This document shows, piece by piece, positions 5,576-9,758 of a stretch of 9,758 nt of DNA. This DNA is from an uncultured Saprospiraceae bacterium (lineage in GTDB: Bacteria > Bacteroidota > Bacteroidia > Chitinophagales > Saprospiraceae), in assembly GCA_937959375.1 (NCBI GenBank), contig CALGLS010000549.1:1-9758 (forward strand), in the 5' to 3' direction. A model generated the notes under the pieces. That model saw nothing but the letters and a program-made list of their open reading frames with translations. It was not told the DNA's origin and did not search any database. Each line of letters opens with the position of its first letter. Within the stretch, counting starts at the first letter, position 1. A program made the translations under genes and the position numbers.

Positions 5576-6613
5576 ATGGAAAATCAATTCGAAAGTAAGA
5601 CAGACGTAAATGACCTTGGAGAGTTCGGACTCATCGACCACCTAACAAAAAACTTCCCAATCAATCATCCTTCTACCAAAAAAGGTATTGGTGACGATGC
5701 GGCTGTAATTGATTATGGTGATTTAGCGACAGTTGTCTCCACGGATATGTTGGTAGAAGGCATTCATTTTGACATGATGTACACGCCATTGATGCATTTG
5801 GGATACAAAGCTGTTGTTGTCAACCTATCTGACATCTATGCGATGAATGCAACACCAAAACAAATTACTGTTTCTATCGCGATTTCCAATCGGTTTTCGG
5901 TGGAAGCAATGGACGAGTTGTACAAAGGGATTCACAAAGCCTGTGCATTTTATAATGTAGATTTAGTTGGTGGCGATATGACCTCTTCACCAAAAGGTTT
6001 GATTATTTCGGTTACTGCAATTGGAGCTGCTCATCCAGATAAGATTGTTTATCGAAACACCGCAAAACTTGGTGACTTACTTTGTGTAACGGGTGATCTC
6101 GGAGCTGCCTATCTTGGCCTCCAAATCTTGGAACGTGAGAAGCAAATCTATCTTTCAAACCCTGGCATACAACCTGAATTGGATGGACAGACTTACCTCG
6201 TAGGTCGTCAACTAAAACCTGAAGCTCGTCGTGATGCCATTCAAATGTTTGAACAAAATAAATTGATTCCAACTTCTATGATTGACATTTCAGATGGTTT
6301 GGCTTCAGAGATATTCCATCTTTGTAAGCAATCTAACTTGGGTGCTTTTGTAGAAGAAAGTGGTGTGCCGATTCATCCCGATGCGGAGTTGAAAGCCCTT
6401 GATTTTAAGATGGACCCAATTACTTGTGCTTTGAGTGGTGGCGAAGATTATGAATTGTTATTTACGATTAATCCAGATGATATTGAGAAGGTGAAATACT
6501 TACCGGACATTTATATTATGGGTGAGATGGTGAAGAAGGAAGATGGCATTAAGTTGCATACGAAGGGTGGGAATTTGCATGCGATTACGGCTCAGGGGTG
6601 GAAGCATTTTTGA
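5576..6613 (+). CDS. thiL: Thiamine-monophosphate kinase
   Basis: A 345-residue cytosolic enzyme that phosphorylates thiamine monophosphate with ATP to the active cofactor thiamine diphosphate, the last step of thiamine synthesis. It belongs to the PurM/ThiL ATP-binding fold and carries the whole motif set: GIGDDAAVI (37-45) with metal ligands D40 and D41, VSTDMLVEGIHF (54-65) with D57, VNLSDIYAM (82-90) with D86, VGGDMTSS (131-138), TGDLGAAYLGL (172-182), MIDISDGLASE (235-245), and SGGEDYELLF (287-296). The length is slightly above the roughly 325 of E. coli ThiL, because of a short N-terminal extension before LGEFGLIDHL. That motif marks the usual beginning, and the chosen ATG is about a dozen residues upstream. 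No other thi genes and no TPP riboswitch are visible, so it appears to stand alone or be co-transcribed with the preceding gene. Confidence 0.96.
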   Translation: MENQFESKTDVNDLGEFGLIDHLTKNFPINHPSTKKGIGDDAAVIDYGDLATVVSTDMLVEGIHFDMMYTPLMHLGYKAVVVNLSDIYAMNATPKQITVSIAISNRFSVEAMDELYKGIHKACAFYNVDLVGGDMTSSPKGLIISVTAIGAAHPDKIVYRNTAKLGDLLCVTGDLGAAYLGLQILEREKQIYLSNPGIQPELDGQTYLVGRQLKPEARRDAIQMFEQNKLIPTSMIDISDGLASEIFHLCKQSNLGAFVEESGVPIHPDAELKALDFKMDPITCALSGGEDYELLFTINPDDIEKVKYLPDIYIMGEMVKKEDGIKLHTKGGNLHAITAQGWKHF

Positions 6614-6629
6614 AATGTAAAATTTCAAA
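6609..6629 (+). terminator. Weak AT-rich hairpin over the thiL stop codon
   Basis: TTTGAAAT (6609-6616) and ATTTCAAA (6622-6629) form a perfect 8-bp stem with a 5-nt loop. The stop codon lies inside the stem. It contains a single G-C pair and has no downstream T-tract, so terminator activity is doubtful. Confidence 0.25.
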
Positions 6630-6654
6630 CCGCGAAATATAAAATATAAAAGTT

Positions 6655-6668
6655 GCCCGCGAACGTTT
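6655..6668. repeat. Possible degraded copy of the E1-type core
   Basis: GCCCGCGAACGTTT matches the plus-strand E1 core segment GCCCGCGATCGTGT (204-217) at 12 of 14. It stands out as a GC-rich island in an AT-rich 166-bp gap between thiL and the MBOAT gene. It is preceded by repetitive A-rich phrases (GAAATGTAAAATTT, GAAATATAAAATATAAAA). No complementary right arm is found. It could be a decayed element or chance. Confidence 0.25.
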
Positions 6669-6779
6669 CCATATTAATTCGTAGATACGGTACTAACAAT
6701 ATAATTTCTTACGGCTTGGATATTACCTGGCGATCAGACAGGTTTATCATTTATTATTGTTGTTCTCATTAAACACATC

Positions 6780-8195
6780 ATGGTTTTTAGCAGCATTACC
6801 TTCTTATGTTACTTCCTGCCTTTGTTTTTGGTGGTCTATTTTTTGATAGACTCAAAATATAAGAATTATGCGGTGTTGGCCTTTAGTGTACTTTTTTATA
6901 GTTGGGGAGCACCAAAATTTGTTTTTATACTAATGGGGTCAACTTACGTTGATTTCTTTTTAGTAAAGGCAATGCATGAGTGTGGTAAACCAACAATAAA
7001 AAAGCGCTTATTAGCAGCATCTATAATCCTAAACCTAGGTTTACTAGCCTATTTCAAATACGCGAATTTCTTTGTTGAAAATCTTAATTTATTGTTGGGT
7101 TCTTCGAGTATACAATGGGCTGAGGTTTTACTCCCTATAGGCATTTCCTTTTATACTTTTCAAACACTTACCTACTCTATCGATGTGTATCGAAAAGCAC
7201 ACGATCCGCTCAAAAAGGTATCTGATTATATGCTGTACATCATGATGTTTCCACAATTGATTGCGGGACCCATTGTTCGATTTAAGCATATAGCAGATCA
7301 AATTAGTGAACGACAGGAAACTTGGAATGATCGTATTTTAGGTTTTTATCGTTTTGTAATCGGCTTGTCGAAAAAAGTATTGATTGCAAATGTCATGGGG
7401 GCGAAAGCGGATATTTTGATGGGAGGAGATTTAGCCACCCTTGATGCAACAACTGCCTGGATTGGCATACTCGCTTATACCCTTCAGATCTATTTTGATT
7501 TTTCTGGCTACTCTGATATGGCCATTGGAATTGGGCGTATGATCGGTTTTCGTTTTCCCGAAAATTTTGACAATCCATATACCTCTCAAAGTATTTCTGA
7601 ATTTTGGCGGCGCTGGCATATCACACTTGGTGATTGGATGCGCGATTACTTATACATCCCCTTGGGAGGAAATCGAGTTAAATCCAAAGCTCGCTTGTAT
7701 GCCAACCTTTGGTTGGTATTTTTAGCCTCCGGTTTATGGCATGGTGCTTCATGGAACTTTGTTTTGTGGGGAGCTTTCCATGGCTTATTTTTGATACTTG
7801 ATCGCTTGTTTCTATTGTCCGTATTAAAAAAGATTGGTAAGATCCCAGCAGTCTTATTTACCTTTTTCATCACCATGTTAGGTTGGGTGATCTTTAGAAT
7901 AGAAACGTTTAGTGATGCAATGATTTTTTATAAGAAACTATTTTCGTTTAACTTTTCGAGCCTTGAGATTGATGGAGATGTTAAGTTTTACAGTATTTTA
8001 CTTGTCGCCTTATTCTTTGCATTTTTCCGTCTAATTCCACGAGTTGGTGAAGCTTGGCAAAAGGATATCTTTTCAAATCTTTATTCCAAAAAAATGCTTG
8101 TCACCATGTTTCTTACTTGTAGCACCTTATATGTTTTGAGCTTAGCCGCAATTATTACCACTGGGTTTAATCCTTTTATTTATTTTCGATTTTAA
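6780..8195 (+). CDS. MBOAT family membrane-bound O-acyltransferase (AlgI/DltB-like)
   Basis: A 471-residue polytopic inner-membrane protein, the usual size for AlgI/PatA-type MBOATs. Members pass an acyl group, commonly acetyl, across the membrane to a periplasmic partner that modifies a polysaccharide. The start MVFSSITFLCYFLPLF is the family N-terminus. Visible hallmarks are YFKYANFF (91-98), LPIGISFYTFQTLTYSIDVYR (118-138), FPQLIAGPIVRF (157-168), QIYFDFSGYSDMAIGIGRMIGF (236-257), FWRRWHITLGDWMRDYLYIPLGGNR (275-299) with H280, and SGLWHGASWNFVLWGAFHG (317-335), whose H321 is the invariant catalytic histidine. About eleven hydrophobic segments are spread along the chain, and it ends NPFIYFRF. 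The next gene starts 5 bp after its stop and encodes the expected SGNH partner, so the two form one transcription unit. The acyl acceptor is unknown; no polysaccharide synthesis genes are in the window. Confidence 0.94.
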   Translation: MVFSSITFLCYFLPLFLVVYFLIDSKYKNYAVLAFSVLFYSWGAPKFVFILMGSTYVDFFLVKAMHECGKPTIKKRLLAASIILNLGLLAYFKYANFFVENLNLLLGSSSIQWAEVLLPIGISFYTFQTLTYSIDVYRKAHDPLKKVSDYMLYIMMFPQLIAGPIVRFKHIADQISERQETWNDRILGFYRFVIGLSKKVLIANVMGAKADILMGGDLATLDATTAWIGILAYTLQIYFDFSGYSDMAIGIGRMIGFRFPENFDNPYTSQSISEFWRRWHITLGDWMRDYLYIPLGGNRVKSKARLYANLWLVFLASGLWHGASWNFVLWGAFHGLFLILDRLFLLSVLKKIGKIPAVLFTFFITMLGWVIFRIETFSDAMIFYKKLFSFNFSSLEIDGDVKFYSILLVALFFAFFRLIPRVGEAWQKDIFSNLYSKKMLVTMFLTCSTLYVLSLAAIITTGFNPFIYFRF

Positions 8196-8200
8196 GAATC

Positions 8201-9490
8201 ATGAAAAAAACATTACTTCATAAAATTCTTTTTATTGGGATAATCGGTATCCTTCTAATTCCATCTCTTCAGAAGGAATTGTCTTTCCTTCCTAGCAAAG
8301 CACTTTCTGGAGCGATTACTAAAAACAAAGAACCTAAATTTTCATGGTCGAATTGGTGGTCTGGTGATTTTCAAAAAAACACAGAACTATATTTAAAAGA
8401 CACTATTGGTTTTCACTCAGAATTAGTTCGCTTACACAATCAAATAGACTACTCTGCTTTTGGAAAAATAAATGCAAATGGTGTAATAGAAGGAAAAGAA
8501 GGGTATTTATATGGAAAACACTATATAGACTCTTACTTGGGCAATAACTTCATTGGCAAAACTAGCATTGACAATAAACTGGAAAAGATAAAAAACTTAC
8601 AAGATACGCTCGCTCAAATGAACAAAACACTTTTAGTCGTATTTGCAGCAGGAAAGGGAACTTACTTACCAGAGTTTTTTCCAAAAAAATATGACCATGT
8701 AGAAAAGAAGATTTCTAATTACGAATACTACACTAAGAGAAGTAAAGTAAAAGGTGTAAACCATATAGATTTCAATAAATGGTTTGTAGAAATAAAGCGC
8801 ACTACTCCCTATCCTTTATTTCCTCGTACTGGAATTCACTGGAATCGGTATGCTGAATTATTAGTGGCAGATTCTTTAATTCATTACATAGAAAAAGTAC
8901 GTGGTGTGGATTTGCCAGAAATTGTTTCAGACAAGTTGGTCTGGCATTACCCTCCCTTGACCAAAGAACGGGATATGGAGAATGGAATGAACTTGATTTT
9001 TGATTTAAAAACAGATTCGATGCCATACCCAAGAATTCGTTATGACTCGAATGGAAAAACGAAACTTAACGCCTTAATCGTAGCTGATAGCTATTATTGG
9101 GGGTTAGAAAAGTTTGGTTTTACTCGAAATGTTTTTGAGAATGGACACTTTTGGTTTTATTACAACACTGTATATCCTCCAATATATGGAAAGAGTAAAG
9201 TCAAAGAGCTAGATGTACTTGATGAAATTCTTAAACGTGATGTCGTTATTCTTCTAGCCACTGATGCAAGTTTAGAACGTTTTCCTTGGGGCTTTGAAAA
9301 CCTTTATTCTAAATTACTTGAACCCTCTGTTCCTAAATCTCCTCTAGAACAGCAAATAGAAAAAATTTACGCCAATGAAAAATGGCTATCACAATTAAGA
9401 AAGAAAGCGAAAGAAAATAAAATTTCTTTAGAGGAACAGGTGCAAAGAGATGCGAAGTACCTATTGGAAAAAATCAATAATAATTTTTAA
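8201..9490 (+). CDS. AlgJ/AlgX-like SGNH acyltransferase, partner of the MBOAT
   Basis: A 429-residue protein with an N-terminal uncleaved signal or anchor (hydrophobic residues about 8-22 after MKKTLLHK) and an extracytoplasmic domain. It resembles AlgJ/AlgX and DHHW-type SGNH proteins. Family marks include the W..G.F...TELYLKDTIGFHSELVRLHNQ region (53-81), VIEGKEGYLYG (95-105), the histidine block PRTGIHWNRYAELL (208-221) with H213-W214, and the nucleophile block LIVADSYYWG (292-301) with Ser297 as probable nucleophile. The C-terminus (about 382-427) is charged and helical. In AlgX and AlgJ the histidine block is D-x-H-W; here Gly211 stands where the Asp would be. It likely receives an acyl group from the MBOAT upstream and transfers it to a glycan hydroxyl in the periplasm or at the surface. 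The enzymatic role is inferred from motifs and the 5-bp spacing. Confidence 0.8.
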   Translation: MKKTLLHKILFIGIIGILLIPSLQKELSFLPSKALSGAITKNKEPKFSWSNWWSGDFQKNTELYLKDTIGFHSELVRLHNQIDYSAFGKINANGVIEGKEGYLYGKHYIDSYLGNNFIGKTSIDNKLEKIKNLQDTLAQMNKTLLVVFAAGKGTYLPEFFPKKYDHVEKKISNYEYYTKRSKVKGVNHIDFNKWFVEIKRTTPYPLFPRTGIHWNRYAELLVADSLIHYIEKVRGVDLPEIVSDKLVWHYPPLTKERDMENGMNLIFDLKTDSMPYPRIRYDSNGKTKLNALIVADSYYWGLEKFGFTRNVFENGHFWFYYNTVYPPIYGKSKVKELDVLDEILKRDVVILLATDASLERFPWGFENLYSKLLEPSVPKSPLEQQIEKIYANEKWLSQLRKKAKENKISLEEQVQRDAKYLLEKINNNF

Positions 9491-9565
9491 GTGTACTTCT
9501 TTCATTGGAACAAAGTCGGAAGATAGAAATTTCCTACAAATGTAATCACCTAAAATCTCCCCCTT

Positions 9566-9758
9566 TTACCCTTTGTATTTCATCCGCACATACTTAATCA
9601 AACGCTTATCCTCCAAATGCATGTGCTCGTAATACGTTTTAAAATCTAACTCCGGCATTACCAACTCTTTGTTATAAATATTGTCATCGTGATAAAGTAG
9701 TTCGATATCTGGTTCTGCTTCTACCGTCTCTAAGGTAAATTCGTAGAGTGGCGGTGAG
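9566..9758 (-). CDS. C-terminus of an unrecognised protein (runs off the right edge)
   Basis: Read on the minus strand from the window edge, one frame stays open for 63 codons to TAA at 9568-9566. The composition looks like real coding sequence: SPPLYEFTLETVEAEPDIEL, then LYHDDNIYNKELVMPELDF, then KTYYEHMHLEDKRLIKYVRM and KYKG at the end. It is hydrophilic and acidic with a basic tail, and has no membrane segment. The other two minus frames are poorer. I do not recognise a family. It converges with the SGNH gene across a 75-bp gap with no clear terminator. Confidence 0.7.
   Translation of the reverse strand, partial: SPPLYEFTLETVEAEPDIELLYHDDNIYNKELVMPELDFKTYYEHMHLEDKRLIKYVRMKYKG

Noticed and set aside
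6725..6743. Small inverted repeat ACCTG...CAGGT upstream of the MBOAT gene
   Set aside because: It is only 5 bp of pairing with a 9-nt spacer, within chance expectation for an intergenic stretch of this size.
5001..9032. Minus-strand open frames of 60-100 codons opposite the pseudouridine synthase, thiL, MBOAT and SGNH genes
   Set aside because: Each is opposite a gene with clear family motifs and has no recognisable product of its own.
9537..9544. TACATTTG promoter-like word on the minus strand between the SGNH gene and the right-edge gene
   Set aside because: It would drive antisense transcription into the SGNH gene from the convergent gap; it has no -33 partner and no gene to serve.

Overview
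The window looks like a chromosomal segment of a member of the Bacteroidota. Evidence: an AT-rich background; start codons preceded by A-rich leaders rather than Shine-Dalgarno sequences; TAnnTTTG-type promoter words; a DUF2723/GT117 membrane protein of the size usual in this phylum; an MBOAT protein ending in the NPFIYFRF tail I associate with this phylum; and a small protein with a DUF4834-like C-terminus. I cannot name a genus. The genes are mostly ordinary. The unusual content is a set of long imperfect palindromes between them.

Left part (1-4000), transcribed leftwards: the first 37 codons of a secreted protein, rpiB (ribose-5-phosphate isomerase B), and a 1028-residue GT117/DUF2723 membrane glycosyltransferase-like protein with its own terminator. 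rpiB is bracketed by two palindromic elements, E1 (157-249) and E2 (737-840). Their arms differ completely in sequence, but their centres carry the same 19-nt core in opposite orientation.

Middle (4001-6613): a 357-bp divergent intergenic region with candidate promoters both ways and a small palindrome; a 48-codon membrane miniprotein; a 226-bp palindromic element E3 (4510-4735) built of tandem 11-mers and 8-mers; an RluA-family pseudouridine synthase; and thiL (thiamine-monophosphate kinase).

Right part (6614-9758): a gap holding a lone core-like match, then a tight two-gene cassette of an MBOAT O-acyltransferase and an AlgJ/AlgX-like SGNH protein 5 bp apart. This pair probably O-acetylates an exported polysaccharide. 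The window ends in the C-terminal 63 codons of an unrecognised leftward gene.

The housekeeping genes (rpiB, the pseudouridine synthase, thiL) show no functional link to each other. The only clear functional unit is the MBOAT/SGNH pair. The best candidate for something undescribed is the E1/E2/E3 family: same architecture, partly conserved core, different but self-complementary arms made of short tandem phrases.
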